A DNA stretch of 64,000 nucleotides, taken from contig OZ034966.1 in the NCBI GenBank assembly GCA_964030785.1, positions 8,485,152 through 8,549,151 on the forward strand, given 5' to 3'. Under the pieces are notes generated by a model. It saw only the letters and a list, made by a program, of their open reading frames with translations. It was not told the origin of the DNA and did not search any database. The stretch comes from Siderastrea siderea (taxonomy: Eukaryota; Cnidaria; Anthozoa; Scleractinia; Rhizangiidae). Of this stretch, positions 1 to 13,144 are shown piece by piece. Position numbers and translations under genes: made by a program. Position 1 is the first letter of the stretch. Every line of letters begins with the position of its first letter.

Positions 1-3000
1 GGTGTGAAATACACACACAATGAGGTAATATATAGATTTAGCCAAGCCTAAAAGCGGAGCCCCCCCCCCCTTTTTGTTTTTTTTTTGCTGGCACTTATTA
101 ATTTGTGAAAATACTCTCATTCAAGTCGTTAAATGAAAAAAAAAGAAAGAAAAAAGAGAAAAAATTCACGTCCTCGCTGAGAGCCGAACCCGGCTCGACG
201 GTGCCATAAGCCGGCGATTAGTCCACTAGGCCATGAGCGTTTATTGTTAGGTTTAGATGTTAATTTTACTACTTGCTTCTTTCTTCATGACAAGCTGCCC
301 ATCAACATGAAAGTGCTGGTGTTTTTCCTGGCAAAAGGTGTTCGGACCGCGGTAAAAACCATGGTTGTGGACAGAAAAAACCAAAAAGCACTAGCTCTGC
401 TATATTTGGCGTCGAAACCGCTGCAAAAAGCTGCGAACTCAAGCGGTGTGCTGACCGAGTTCGCAACAGAACTGACAAGGCAAATTTGAACTTTTCGCCT
501 GAACTTTATTGCCTAATTTTTTTTAGCCTAAGTTGAACTTTTCGCCTTCCACCAAAAAGACAACTGAGTATTCTTTTGAACTTTTTTTTTCCATTAACAA
601 ATTTGTTTTTTACTTTTGTTGTCTTTGCTTGTTTTGCTGCAACGCGGGTCAACATGCGATTTCACGCCAAAAACACGGGATTCAGCACAGAGTTATATCC
701 AGTGTATGCTATTTCATATTGGTGACCCTGTGGTGTGGACAGACGGACGTATGGACGTACAGATGGACGGTCACGTGACTATTACGTCACCACCAAAATT
801 TCTTGGCTTGATAGGTTACCAAATTTCCTTAGCAATGGTGCTCGGCAATTGTGCGTGGGCTTCGCTATGATGGTGGTACTGAAAGAATTTGGCACAAGAG
901 TGAGCATGGTTGTGACAATTTTGGCCAAAACCCGAAAAAAGTGTTCGAGTGGCCCAGTTTTGGGTACAGGCACTTTTTGCATGTTAGATATTGATTCATG
1001 TTTAATTTTGAAAACAAGAAAAAGAAGAAAAAAGACAATCATAGAAAACAAAACAAACAAGTGGTGAATTTCAACATTGTTTTGTTGTACTCTAAGTCTT
1101 GGTGGCAGATGTGGCTAAATTCTTTGTGATTTGTTTGGCCAAAATTATCACTTGCACCCCTCTTTCTCACAAAGCCTTCATTTCTAAGAGCAAGTCAAAA
1201 TTTCTGAGAGCAAATTACTAGTGAGCATACCATTGAAATTCTAAGCCTGGTTTCTCAAGGCCTCCTTGGGATTAATTTGTCTTTCTTTTTCAACTTGTTT
1301 ATATTTAATTATTAGTTTTATTAGTACAGTAAGTAAATTTTTAGAGCCATATTCCATCTCCTGGGCTCAAAAGTCTTGTTAACAGTTTGCTCTAAAGAAT
1401 AAACCAATAAATTAAAAATAAATATTGAATAAATTTGCTATTTTTTTGCAGATTTATTTTGATGTCATAGAAGAAATTGACTGTATAATTGACAAACATG
1501 TATGTACGGTACACTTGTGTTATTCTGCCACTCTGTGTTTTGTTTGTTACCATGCCAGTTAAAAACCATTTACCAGTAGATATTTTCTCTCACTAGGGTT
1601 CAACAGTGTTTACAGAAATCCAAGGCGTGGTTAGTACTGTACATGTATATGGTTCTAGCTGATATTTTATACCTTATTTAACCCTTTAAGTCCCAGTATC
1701 AACATGGATGTTCTCCTTGTTGCTGTCCATATATTTATACTCAGTGCTTTCAATAAGCACCGATGAACAACGAAAAGCGTCTGCAAATTTGCTCAAAGAA
1801 GTCGGCTACTATTTTCCCTAAATTGAAGCAAATAAAGAGAGATTTCTTTCAAACCTTGTTGATACAGTCGGGCTACTCTACTCATACCAGCTGCCTACTT
1901 CAAATTTTATTGAAACCCCTGAGTACTAGTTGGGAGAGTTGCTTAAAGGGGCATAGTCATGCTATTTTAGTTCACTTTGAAAATAAAAAAAAATATTTCC
2001 TCACATCAATGAACGCCCACAAATAATGGTCTAGTTTTGTTACCAAAGACTATATTACTTCACTGAAACTGTTTTCTGTCGTCTATTGCTATGGATGGCA
2101 CGGATGGAAATGGATTGCAATTTGAAAAAAATTAGGCTAAACTTTTCAAATTCTCTCAGCGTGTTGACATGAAATTGATATTAAATGGTCATGGTTTGTA
2201 TTCTCTTACTGAAATTAAGTTACCATAAACACCAGCGTATAAGCCGCACCTTTTTACCCTAAAACTTCGCTCAAAATCGGGGGGTGTGGCTTATCTGCAA
2301 GAACATCTGGAAAAAAATTTGTAATTTTCCTTGAATCATCGCCATACAAAAATAAAGTCCAAACGGTACCACACTATCTTCGAGAACTTGCGTGGTAAAT
2401 GGCCCACTGTTTCTCCGTTGTTGACAACTTTGATGACAAATTTGTCAAAGCAATTATCGAACTCCCTTTCACAGGCGAGTTTGTCATGGATGGATGGCTT
2501 CCAAATATCCTTGTAAACATGGCAGGGGCACCCAACGAGAACATTTTAGCAAAATACTTGAAATATCATTTTCTGCTTTCTTAGATTGTTTTAGAGCGTT
2601 TTAAAGGCATATTTGTGTAAGCTAATACCGATTGATCTGTTCGGATTTTTTAGCTGAAAATTTAGGCCGCAGAAAAATTAGGAAACAGATTCCCGTCCGC
2701 CGAATTTCTGAGCTGCTAATGGCTCCTCCGAAAATAATAGCTTACCTTATTTTACAATCTAAACGACATATTTTTCCCTCCAAAAACAATAGGAATTAAT
2801 ACCTCTTCTTGTCAGAAAGTCCGACGTGATGTTTCGCCGAAGAAATCTCTAGCTTTCACTGCAATTAAATCCGAATATCTCAGGTGATTTTAGGCCTTCC
2901 GAACAGAAATTCTTCGAAACGAACTCTTTCGGTGCCCCTGACATGGAAGCCATGAACAGTTGAAGAAACTGATAAAACCTTCATTTAGAATTTCAGTTGC

Positions 3001-6000
3001 TTTGCGACTGAACGGAGCGACAACACTTGTCACCAGTTTTCTCTCTTCTCATCAAATGCCTGGCTTCTAAGTCAAGATACGCAACCGAACGGCCGAGTGA
3101 ACTCACTCACAAATTTTCGGACTTGAATAGCTCTAACTGGAAAAATGGTGTGGAAAAGTTGATCGGGGAAAGTGGTCTTGTGTTCAAGTACATTTACATA
3201 GCTTTTTGATATTTGTTTTAAGGATTAAAATGCGTGTTTGAGTCTTATTCAGACTACAAATTGAATCACTGATCCATAGTTAAGGCCGCGGGTGAGGGAC
3301 TAGATCATCAGTATTCATTTATTTAAAGCGTATGCACGAAGTGAGACGAATGATAGCGACATTGCGCGAAATATTCATGAGTAAGCTCTGCAGTATAAAA
3401 TCTTTGGTTTATGCATCAATGATTGCTCGTGTGTTTAATCGTGTGGCAGAAAATATTGTGCATTTTAAGTATTATTAAATACAAATTTTCATAATAACAA
3501 TAATAATAAATGCGTTGAGCGCTGTTGTATCTGCACCGTTCTTTTTATTCTTTATCTGTCAGTTGAAACGTTATTTGCAACTTTTTAGAATTTTTCCAGC
3601 AAAACAAAACGAAAATAAAATACTGTTTGAACCTCTATCTCGAATATTTATCAACATCACCAATTTTGTGTCCAATATTTATCAAAATCTGGGTCTTTCG
3701 TAAGTGCAACTCCGTGAAGTTTATTCTGTGTATATATACACTGCTCCACAGACTGGAAAATAATAAAAGAGTTCGATTTCGTTGTTCTTTTTGGTTTTGG
3801 TGTTTAATTCTACATTTAAGTGGAAAAAATCCACTTTGAAAATTTCGATAGTAAAATTCTCTTTCTATTTTGTCTGTGGTATAAATATTAATTGGTTCAG
3901 CACCAATGCTTTTTTCTTTCGTTTATTTTCGACAGAAAACACACGATTTTTTAGATTGCATGCAACCTATTGTTTGTTTCTGGAGTGTTAACAATAGCTT
4001 CTTAATTTTATATCCATAATTTGCATAATAAAATATTCTTGGCTTAAACACTCGTGTTTCTTTGAAAAGCCTTCGGAAGCCCTAAAACCACCAATTTTGT
4101 GTCCAAAAATACAGCGCGGATATAAAATTTCCTGAACTGACACAGCAGACAGGTAAAATAGGTGTGTTGTAGGTTGTCATAACAGAAGCACTTTTTTAAA
4201 ACAGGCTTTTTAACAAGTTTTAAGTCTTCATATTTAAACAAGGACGATTTTACTAATTTAAAGGCTTATAATTTTCAGTGGAACTTGAAATCACAAAATC
4301 GGCTTCTGTTGTGACACAATAGAGGTTTTAACTGATCAATTAGTGGCAAAATCAAGAAGCTTTGTCTTCTCCACGAGGAGAAAACTTGGACACGGAGTTG
4401 CGTTTTACCAAATCTTAACTTTGGAAGCTCAAAGCATCGCAAAGAAACGAAACTTATCAAAGGAAAAACAATCTTATTGCACTTCCAACATTCCTCAAGC
4501 CCTCTATTAAGTTTCAACGAAATCAGCTTCCAAACGATCAAGATCTAAAGTTTTTAACGTAAGACCTCCACCAAAATTTTGCCTTATAAATTTATTCATG
4601 AGTAGCTTGTCACCCGCGGCCTTAAGAAGGACTTCACTTCAGCCAATATGTTCATTAAGTCTTAAATGAAATGACTCGGCTATGAATTTTTTACAAAAAT
4701 TTTTTCAAAAACTTGAGCTTCTAAACTCGGGGTGCGGCTTATCTGCGAGTGCGGCTTATATGCCTGTGTTTACGGTAATATGTTCCTCTAAATGTTCAAA
4801 CACAATGTTGGGCATGGATAAAGTTAGCTACCGATAATTTTAGCACAGTTTTGACCAGAAATCTGCGAAATCCTCGTGACTATGCCCCTTTAAGGATGAA
4901 GACATTTTGTCTTTGGTGATCATTTCCGTTCTTCTCATGACCTGCATGTTTGAACAAGTAATGATACTGTGAGGAGGAATTACATGCTTGTCACTATTGG
5001 GGCTTAAAAGGTTAAGCAAATGCTGTTTTCTAATTAAAATGTCAACATTATCATTACTACTTAAGAAGTCTGAAAGACTTGGAAATGCAAACCACTAATC
5101 TATGGAAAAAATATAAGAATGTGGTTTTGAAATTTCTGCCAGTGTGTTTGGTAACATGAATAAAGTTGTCAAAACAGTTTCCTGTTAATGAATGACATTA
5201 GTTTCAAAGGAAATGACTATGATGTCTCTACTGTCACAGATTGACTCATGTTGTAAGCTATCAGGAATGCCAGATCTGTCATTATCTTTTGTGAACTCAA
5301 GGTTGCTGGAGGATCCAAGTTTTCATCCATGTGTGAGATTAAAAAGATGGGAGGTAGGTGTGTCTGTACAGTGTACAGAATTAATTACTACAACAGCTTC
5401 AAAATGTTGTAGAGCTCTGTTGTATACGATTTTTCATAATAGCTGAAATTATCAATGACAATCAATGTATGATTACTTTATATTGAAAACCATGTCTGAC
5501 TGTACTGTGCAATAACTGGTGTTCATTTACAAGTATTAATATTAGGGACTTTCACCACTTTGCAAGTGAACATTTTGTGTTTGCTTTATTGGTGCAATTT
5601 TGCATCTTGCCACAGATAGGAAAATTCTTGTTTTGCTACCTGTGGCTTGTTATGTCGCCAAAACAGGAACATAGAACTTCTGTTAGCATTTGTAATATTA
5701 TTACTTACAGTAACTTCCAAGTATTATCAGCAAGAGATGTTAATATGTATCTCTGTATTGTTCTTGTTATCTTTGTAATATGGAATTGTAAATTCTGTCA
5801 TCCCCATATTGTCTCATTCCTCCAACCTTTCTTTGATCTTTAGCCCCTATGCAAAGCAAGTTTTTTCACAACTACAGTTTTCATTTAGTTCACGTTCTTA
5901 TCCCATGTAATAGAGTGCACTATTTTGTTTCCGACATTCAAGTTTATACACTACATCAGTTCTTCATAAAAGAACATTAAAGGACAGCTGTAAACTAAAG

Positions 6001-7590
6001 TGTTGTTATACATCGTGATTTATCTGACAACTTTGTTGTCAACTCAATTTGTGGGACAGTACTGCATTTTAAATGATTTGTTCAATGTATTCATTTTGAA
6101 TCAGTGTCTTATTTTCTTGCAAGTGAGTCAGGTTTGTCTTTCTAGGTGTTTTGAGCCCAGGATTTTTGAAATAACAATTGTAACTTTAAAAATCACAATT
6201 TTACTCACACTTAATGGGTTGAGCTGGTGGGTATATTTTTTACTGAAAGATTTGTTTTTTGGTAGGGAGAGAAAGTCTTGTCATTTGTTCCCCCTGATGG
6301 AAATTATAGACTTTGCTCCTATCATATCACCACAGGGTAAGTTGGGCTAACTTGATGTGTAAGACAAAAGGATAGTTGGTTTGCAGTGTACATAACCAGA
6401 ACCTGGTCAAACCATATTATTTGCCTAAATATATTATGTGCCAGTTAAAGATCCTGGACATACAGTAATTGTTCCAACAGGATTAGCGTTAGCCTTAAAT
6501 TTTACACTTCAGCTTCTCACAAATTTTCAAAGTTGTTTTCTCCTTTATTTTTCGAATTCTTCAATCCCACACTGCAACTCAAAAAGTGACACAAAAAAGT
6601 GAAACAAATAAACCAACAAAAGGGGAATAATCTATTTGCAAGCTTGTTGAAATCATTGGAACTAAATAATGGAATAGAAGTTACATTCCTTACATATGGA
6701 TATATTTGCTATTTGTCTGCACAGAACTGTCGCAATTCCAGTGTATGCAAAACCCCAGATATCTTATCAAGAGGTAAGTAAACTGTTCTGTAATAGTGCT
6801 TTCCAGTTGAGTGCCATAGAAACAAAACCAAGTAGTTACCTTAGCCAGTCACAACAAACACAAATTGCTGGTAATAGGTGCCAAGTGTGGTAAAATACAG
6901 TGTAAATATGGCAAAAACACTGGCAGAGAGAATGAGTCTAATTACTGAGCTACAGGGAAACATGTGGCGGGCTACTAGGTCATATTACCGTAAATGATCT
7001 TTTAAATGCCCACTCTCTTATTAATACCTCGTATCCAATGAACGCCCCTCTGAAATAGGCATTTTGGGTTAAACACCCCTCTCTAATAAATGCCTCTTAT
7101 CTAATAAACGCCCTTGCCCAGTAAATGCCTTGTGCAAGGAGCAGGTTAAATCAGACGGGCTAATCCAATGAAGTCATCCTAATATTCATTCTAATATTGA
7201 TGAAGACAGTGAAATAAACGTAATTAATGATGATTTGGTGCTATGGATATGAAGAACTACATTGTAATGTAGGGATTTGTCACCCTCATTGTATGGCAGC
7301 CTTTGAATTTAAGAAAAGTTGAGCCTTTGTTTTAGTAGTTGTTTGGGAAAACATAATAAACACCTCCCTCTATTTAACACCCCATAACTAATAAATGCCC
7401 CCAGAAAATCCTGACAATTTAATATATACCCTGGGTATTTTAGGAAGCTCAATGTGATTAGCACCTTGGATACTGCTCAGATCAGCAACGTTGCAAGTAT
7501 CCTGTACGATATCAAAAAAAGAGATATGGTGAATTTAAAGCTAGGTCATGAAATAAGAGAGATTAAACATTGGTTGTTAGTGGTGTTGTT

Positions 7591-7629
<39 letters not shown>

Positions 7630-9181
7630 TTACAATTTAATGGCCTAAAACAATATACAAAAACTAAATAAAATACAGTATAATGAATATATAATGCCAT
7701 AAGGATGGTCAGCAAAAGAGTCATTGACCTTTGGGTGAGTAAAAACAGTGGTCATATTAATTTTATCATTTTTAATTTTGTACATCTGTCTTGTTGCAGG
7801 GAGGGTCCGGAAGGTTTGACCTCACTGTAGGTCCTAAACAAACAATGGGAAAAACAGTACGTTGAATAGCATTGAATAACTTTTTGTCGTAGTAAATAAT
7901 AAACGATATCTGTGGATGCCATGGTAGCGTGATCCAGTTAGCAGGGGTAAAAATAATTTTCCTTTCTTAGCGAGACAAGTTTCCTTCTAGTGTATTTTTT
8001 AATGGGATGTAGATATAATATTATTGTCAGCCAGCGGCTGAACGTTGGCATTTTGCTGAGCCTTCCTGCAGCTTAGCCAACTATCAGCTGAATTCATTTT
8101 GTATAATAAACTGGCCTGCTTTTGTTGTAAAGAATGTGTACAAACAGTATATTTTCTTTAACTTTGAACTTCATTTATCTGTGGCTTTTCATGTCAACAG
8201 CCTGTGTTGTTGTTGGACTGGTGGAAGTGGTGGTTAAGCCTTGGAATGTAGTTATCACAACAATTATATTATGGACTTTGTGGCAATGCTAAGCTAAGGC
8301 TTGGCCAAACTGCAGCTTGTTTTTTCATGTAAATGTGCTTGTTATTTTTTTTTTTGCTGATTGATTTAGGTTGAAGATGTGGTTGTCACAGTTCCTTTTC
8401 CTAAACAAGTGTTGAATGTCAACCTTACTCCTTCAGGTGTGGTATAAAATTTAGCTTCAATAACTATTTATGGAATTAATGTAGGTGTACATTTAAGTGA
8501 TCGCTACATCTATGAAAACAAATTAAACAACTTGGAAGGAGGTCTGAAAAAAATTCAAGGCTTCAATGGAACAAGTCATTAGCACAAAAATGTTAAAGTC
8601 CGTGTCTAGATTTGATTTATACTCAAGGAAACATAAATACAGTTGAATTCAAAAATTGCTGTTTTTGGAAAGAAATGGGCATGTGGCAAGCAAACACGGC
8701 CATTTTGTTTTAAAAATTGTGAAATTCAAACTTTTATGTATCCTGGAGTTGGAATCAGATTTCTTTGAAACTTCACATTTACCTGTGTATGCCTCATTCA
8801 TCATAGAGAACCTATTTATTTACTCATCCCCCCCCCTAAATTCAATATTGCAAATGTTATGCTGCACAAATTGTGCTATTGGAAAAAAAACCGAGTTTAC
8901 CTTTACGTTACCAGTGTGATGCTTTACCAGCTGAGCTGAGGATGGCTTCACTAAACTCATAGTGGCAACAACAAAATAATAATTAAAACAAATAAGAAAG
9001 AAATGTCTCTCTCTCTCTCTACACCTGAAAATTTGATTTGCTCTGTTTTTCTTTCAACACATGGTATTTTGATGTTCATTGTTTACAACATCAACGACAA
9101 TAACAACAACCACAACTTAATACACTGCAATATGTAAATATCTTTAGTGGTAGCTTCATTCAGTGCTAAATATTGTTGAAA

Positions 9182-9216
<35 letters not shown>

Positions 9217-12200
9217 AACAAGAAACAAAAAACCTTCTGGTTTTGAAATAGGCCTCGCAGCATAATAAAACACTGTGCACTACTAAAGCTTCTAACTTTA
9301 AAAAATACTGCAACAACAACAGCAACCCTCTTTATTGGCAAACAATCACGTTCGCAACAGTTGTTCCCCTGATAGGTGGTTATGGATGGTCATTGCGAGT
9401 GAAGGCGGATGGGGTCATTTTAGTGGAGGGGTTTTTTTTTCCGAACCATTCTGCAATAAGAATGCTTTTTGACGCATTTTTTCACCTGCTGTCATTCCGA
9501 AATCGTTAGAATGGTAGTTTATGCCATTCCATGTTATTCTGCTATTTGGGGCAGAATGAACAGAAATGAGCATAGTGATAAAGCTGTCAATCACTTGGCA
9601 ATTACAAAATGGCTGACCAAAGCAACGGCGCATCCGCGGCAAATTAAAAGTCTCCCACCGAGCCCGAGGAAAAAACCTGTGGTCAGTTTTCAATCCATTT
9701 TTTGAATGATCATTTTTTCTAGTGTCATATTTCAATAATTCTGATCCTTCCCTTTCTTCCTATTCTCATTCCTGAGGGACCAAGAAAACGCTTCCAGTGA
9801 CTCTTACCCTTTTAGAGGATATTTTTATATAGTGCCAGTTACTGTAGTATAACTCACTTTTGCTTGTTTAATCTATCATTTCTGTTTCCCATACTTCAGT
9901 TGGTTCCTGTTCGTTTGACCCTGTCAAGAAAGAGCTTGTGTGGGATGTAAGTGCTTTGTCAATTCACAGTTTTTCCTGTGCAATTTGTGTTTTAGCCAGT
10001 GTGGAAATGACAATACTGGTCTCTGTGTAGACTGAGGAGAAGGAGTGGTTTAATGCAAGTCATGGGGTATAAGTGATTATTTCAAATAAGCAGCTGTTCA
10101 TTTTTTGTTAGGGAGAAGGCGAGTGGAATTTTAACGACCCAGTTAAGCCCCCCCCCTCCCCCCCAAGAAAGCATTGGTCACACTTCAACTCAAAATAACT
10201 ATCAGATTTCCTTTTTATGCATAAACAGCCTCATAAAAAGTGAATGGTGCCTACAGCAACTGAAGGAAATAGACGGAAGCCTCCTTTAACCTTTTCACTC
10301 CCAAGCAGCCAACGAATCCCAAATTTCATTTTGCAAAATACTTATATATCAATAGTACCATGTGAAAGTACTGCTAACAAGGTTTCATTTGAATGGTAAC
10401 ACTATGGGATTTCGTTCACTGACTCAGAAGTTAGAACCAACTTAATGTCTCCATAACTGACTCTGGGAGTGAAAGGGTTAAACAATGATTTGCATGTGAA
10501 AGTTACAGCATTCACCCAACAAGACGAACTGGTATATTTGACAGAAAAGGCCCGCTGATCAATATTAACCCTTAAACTCCCAATAGTCCCTGAAATCAAT
10601 TGACGGCAGAATCTAATTTCCCTTTGGTAAAATACTTAAAAACGAATAGTACCACGTGAAAGTACTGCTAAAGAGGTTTTGTTTGAAAGGTCACACCACA
10701 GACTCAAAAGTTAGAACCACCTTAAATGTCTCCTTAACTGACTCTGGGAGTGAAAGGTTTAAAGTTCACTTTTTTGTCGCATATAGATCGTTTTCACTCA
10801 CGTGGTCAGCAGCTATGCAAATTTCTTGGAACAAAAGAAGATTTTTGTATGGGAAAAGTTTTCAATCCCCACAGGATTTTCTTGGTACACCAACATGGCC
10901 GCTGTTTCATTGTTTTGGTACACCAATATGGCCGCCGTAACGTCATGTGAAAACGATCTTTTGGTCCTAACAAAACATTTTGCTATACCCTTTGAATCCC
11001 CCCTTTCTCTTTTTGGTTTGCAACGGAAGGTGAACACTGAATGCTGAACATTGTGTTATGTGATGGTGACTCTTTGTTTGTTGTCTCTTGTGCTACAAAT
11101 GGCCTGAAGTAATATCCTCCATTCTTTTCATAGATCGGTAAAATATTACCACAGAAGCTCCCCAATCTGAGAGGAAATGTAAGTGAAATATTTGCCAATT
11201 GCTAGCACGAAGATGATGTACGCTTCCATGGCAAAACTTATCATGTCCTTACGCAGAAGTGAATTTCAGGGATTTTGCAATTAGCGTCAAAATGTATCTC
11301 ATTTCTTTGTTTGTTTGTTTGTTTGTTTGTTTCTTTCTTTCTTTCACTCACTCACTCACTCGTTCGTTCGTTCATTCATTTTTTCACACCCAATTTCTAG
11401 TCCTAGAAAGTTAAATTTTTCTTCTTAAGGCTCCAGATTTGGCCTAGTTTCTGAAAACGTTGAAAAATTATTCGTCCTTTTTTCCGTGCTAATACCTTGC
11501 CACTGTTGACTGGCAAATGAACCTTGGTATTCCTGTGGAATCGCCTGTTTCAGTGCGCCTTCGTATAAACCTTTTTAATTACGAGAATGAATTCAGCTGT
11601 TATTTGAACTTGGGGTAATGTTCCTTATGTTTTGTGTTTAGATGTCTCTTCAAACTGGCGTTCCACCTCCTGATGAATCTTGTACGATATCTGTAAGTAC
11701 ACACCTGTTTGCGTCTCCTCCCCCCCTCCCCCCCCGTAAATTTGTAGACGGATTTGCGGGGGAATAAGGAGTGACCACAGCGGAATGAACTAACACAACT
11801 TTATAACTGTAAACTGTAAACAAGGTAAACGCTGACAAGACTGACAATCTCGATCCCCCCCAACTTCGATTCCTCCCACTCTCGCTCCTCGTGCTCCTGT
11901 GTCACGTGACTATTTGAATCCCATAATTCCACTACAAATTTCCTTTCATTTTACTTTATCATTTCGCAAATCATTTACACTCGTATATGATAACTTCCAG
12001 GTCAAGTTTAAGATCGCGCAACTGGCTGCGTCAGGTCTGAAAGTGAGCAGACTGGATATCTATGGAGAGGTAAATAAACGCCAAATTCGAGTGCCAGTTT
12101 TTGCATTTGCGCGTTACTCACGCGTGTGACACGCGAGTGCCAAAAGTGGCTTTCGAAACTTTATTACACCTTCACATACCATTTAGAGCAAAGACAAGGT

Positions 12201-12520
12201 CAAACGAGATGAAACGGGAGTTATCGAGTAATGACAAAATTTAAGGATCTGTTTTCGCTCTCTCTCATTTACATCTCATCTACATCTCATCTACACTTAC
12301 CAGTCTTACCACGAGCTTGTCACGTGTAAAATCCTTGGAGAGATGATAAGAGTTCAATCTGTTTGAGAGTCATGAGAGATATTGAGAGCGGATATATTTG
12401 TGTTCCATTTTATTTTGAGTTTCACGCGTGCTTTTCTACCTCTTTTCTTTTCAGAAATACAAGCCCTTCAAGGGGGTGAAGTACGTCACCAAAGCCGGAA
12501 AATTTCAAATTAGAGTGTAA
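1..12520 (+). CDS. AP3M1: AP-3 complex subunit mu, 3' portion (13 exons)
   Basis: This is the medium subunit of the AP-3 adaptor, which sorts membrane cargo from Golgi/endosomes to lysosome-related compartments. The visible exons are 1-24 (partial), 1452-1499, 1597-1629, 5240-5353, 6266-6336, 6725-6773, 7800-7856, 8370-8436, 9900-9946, 11134-11178, 11642-11692, 12001-12069 and 12455-12520. Each is bounded by AG/GT and the phases agree, giving 246 codons plus TAA. Recognisable family segments, in order, are YFDVIEEID, GSTVFTEIQGV, CKLSGMPDLSLSF, VLSFVPPDGNYRL, TVAIPVYAK, GRFDLTVGPKQTMGKT, LNVNLTP, CSFDPVKKELVWD, GLKVSRLDIYGE and the C-terminal KYKPFKGVKYVTKAGKFQIR. These make up the mu-homology domain, which binds tyrosine sorting signals. 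The N-terminal longin-like half lies upstream of the window. No frameshift or stop was seen, so the gene looks functional. Confidence 0.93.
168..239 (-). repeat. tRNA-derived SINE head
   Basis: Read on the minus strand, this stretch has a Pol III box A (TGGCCTAGTGGA, 222-233) and a box B-like GGTTCGGCTCT (180-190) at tRNA spacing. A T-rich tract follows. The clover leaf is imperfect and it lies in an AP3M1 intron, so a SINE head is more likely than a working tRNA gene. Confidence 0.6.
2221..4777. mobile_element. TA-flanked TIR element (level 3), Tc1/mariner-like
   Basis: The left terminus reads TACCATAAACACCAGCG followed by ATAAGCCGCACC. The right terminus is the inverse, GGTGCGGCTTAT through GTGTTTACGGTA. 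The repeats abut TA dinucleotides on both sides, the mark of Tc1/mariner-type insertion. No intact transposase is present. The level 4 element interrupts the interior. Confidence 0.65.
3280..4625. mobile_element. TTAA-flanked TIR element (level 4, innermost)
   Basis: The perfect inverted ends TTAAGGCCGCGGGTGA (3280-3295) and TCACCCGCGGCCTTAA (4610-4625) enclose 1.3 kb of AT-rich DNA without a convincing long ORF. TTAA on both sides implies a TTAA-specific transposase. This is the youngest layer of the nest by position. Confidence 0.7.
7010..7410. repeat. Dispersed repeat rich in AATAAACGCCC motifs
   Basis: Degenerate copies of AATAAATGCCC / AATAAACGCCC recur at 7016-7140 and again at 7355-7400, either side of unrelated sequence. 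This looks like an old interspersed element in an AP3M1 intron. Its ends are not clear. Confidence 0.4.
7589..7631. repeat. (TTTA)n microsatellite
   Basis: About ten uninterrupted TTTA units lie in an AP3M1 intron. Confidence 0.95.
9180..9217. repeat. (AAAT)n microsatellite
   Basis: About nine AAAT units lie in an AP3M1 intron. The array reads as TTTA on the other strand. Confidence 0.95.
10285..10482. mobile_element. MITE with CTTTCACTCCCA ends, copy 1
   Basis: The ends are inverted (TTTAACCTTTTCACTCCCA and TGGGAGTGAAAGGGTTAAA). The interior carries GTACCATGTGAAAGTACTGC and a GACTCAGAAGTTAGAACCA segment. A second copy in the same orientation starts 80 bases downstream. Confidence 0.7.
10565..10762. 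mobile_element. MITE with CTTTCACTCCCA ends, copy 2
   Basis: It has the same inverted ends and interior as the copy at 10285-10482, in the same orientation. The two may have arisen by independent insertion or by tandem duplication. It lies in an AP3M1 intron. Confidence 0.7.
10785..10959. mobile_element. Short MITE with AGATCGTTTTCAC ends
   Basis: AGATCGTTTTCACTCACGTG at the left is mirrored by CGTCATGTGAAAACGATCT at the right over 175 bp. Inside, a TTGGTACACCAA-like motif next to ATGGCCGC is repeated twice. It is non-coding and lies in an AP3M1 intron. Confidence 0.7.
11303..11380. repeat. Compound microsatellite (GTTT, TTTC, ACTC, GTTC, ATTC)
   Basis: Five different tetranucleotide runs follow each other without a break. 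This suggests stepwise mutation and re-expansion of one original tetranucleotide array. Confidence 0.9.
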
Positions 12521-12858
12521 AATATTTTTAATAAGAATATTATAAATAGTTATAATAATTATAATGAGGAAAACGAACAACAAAATGTCAAGCCTCTAAG
12601 CCCACGTACCACCCAAAAAGACTCCGCCTGTGTAGATTTTTTTCGATAGGTAGAAGCTTCTGTTGCAATTGAAATGCGATATTTACTTCAAAACGCTTAC
12701 ATTCTTTGTCCTAAAACAGGTTTATTCTAGAAATTTTGTTGTGAAGGCCCAATGAGCTTCATTGGCGAAATTTTGCGGGCCACACGGGTTGTAACGCAAA
12801 TTTTATGTGTCAGTATTGTTTCAACAGTGGTAATCCTGCAATGCCGCAGTCTGTTTAT

Positions 12859-12864
12859 AATAAA
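12859..12864 (+). promoter_or_regulatory. Candidate polyadenylation signal of AP3M1
   Basis: AATAAA lies 339 bases after the AP3M1 stop codon and is the first canonical hexamer noticed downstream. Transcript evidence is absent. Confidence 0.4.
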
Positions 12865-13144
12865 CTCTGCTGAAATGACTATAGTCAGCTACTCACATGC
12901 CATCTTGTAGTCTTGCGGTTTTTCTTAAATACAAGCTCTTGCTTTATCGTTTCTCGCCTTAGAGGTTAAGTCTTGAGCCATATATTTAGTTTCTGTGGGC
13001 TGGTGGCCGCTATTGGCCAATTTTAAATAATTTATTTTGATCTTTTGTTGTAACTTCGCCGAACCGAATTTTGAACTGTAACTTTAATTTAACAATTCAA
13101 AATATTTTTAAGAAAGTTCGGGAAATGAAAACTTCGGTTAACTT

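Larger units (their letters stand above)
1943..4893. mobile_element. TTAA-flanked TIR element (level 2)
   Basis: The element starts TTAA then AGGGGCATAGTCATG and ends TGACTATGCCCCT then TTAA. These are perfect short inverted repeats directly abutting TTAA on both sides, as made by piggyBac- or Kolobok-type transposases. No transposase coding is visible. The centre is occupied by the level 3 element. Confidence 0.7.
1678..5015. mobile_element. MITE, outermost of four nested elements (level 1)
   Basis: The left end (TTAACCCTTTAAGTCCC) and right end (GGGGCTTAAAAGGTTAA) are inverted. A compact relative at 51486-51696 shares both ends and the internal segment before the right end. Everything from about 1943 to 4893 is therefore secondary insertion. 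It lies in the AP3M1 intron between exons 1597-1629 and 5240-5353. Confidence 0.65.

Noticed and set aside
168..239. Possible functional tRNA gene on the minus strand
   Set aside because: The A and B boxes are present but the clover leaf does not close well. Similar tRNA-like heads elsewhere in the window are clearly repeats with shared tails.
244..489. 81-aa ORF after the first SINE
   Set aside because: It lies in an AP3M1 intron, has no recognisable motif and no conserved neighbours; it is compatible with chance in AT-rich DNA.
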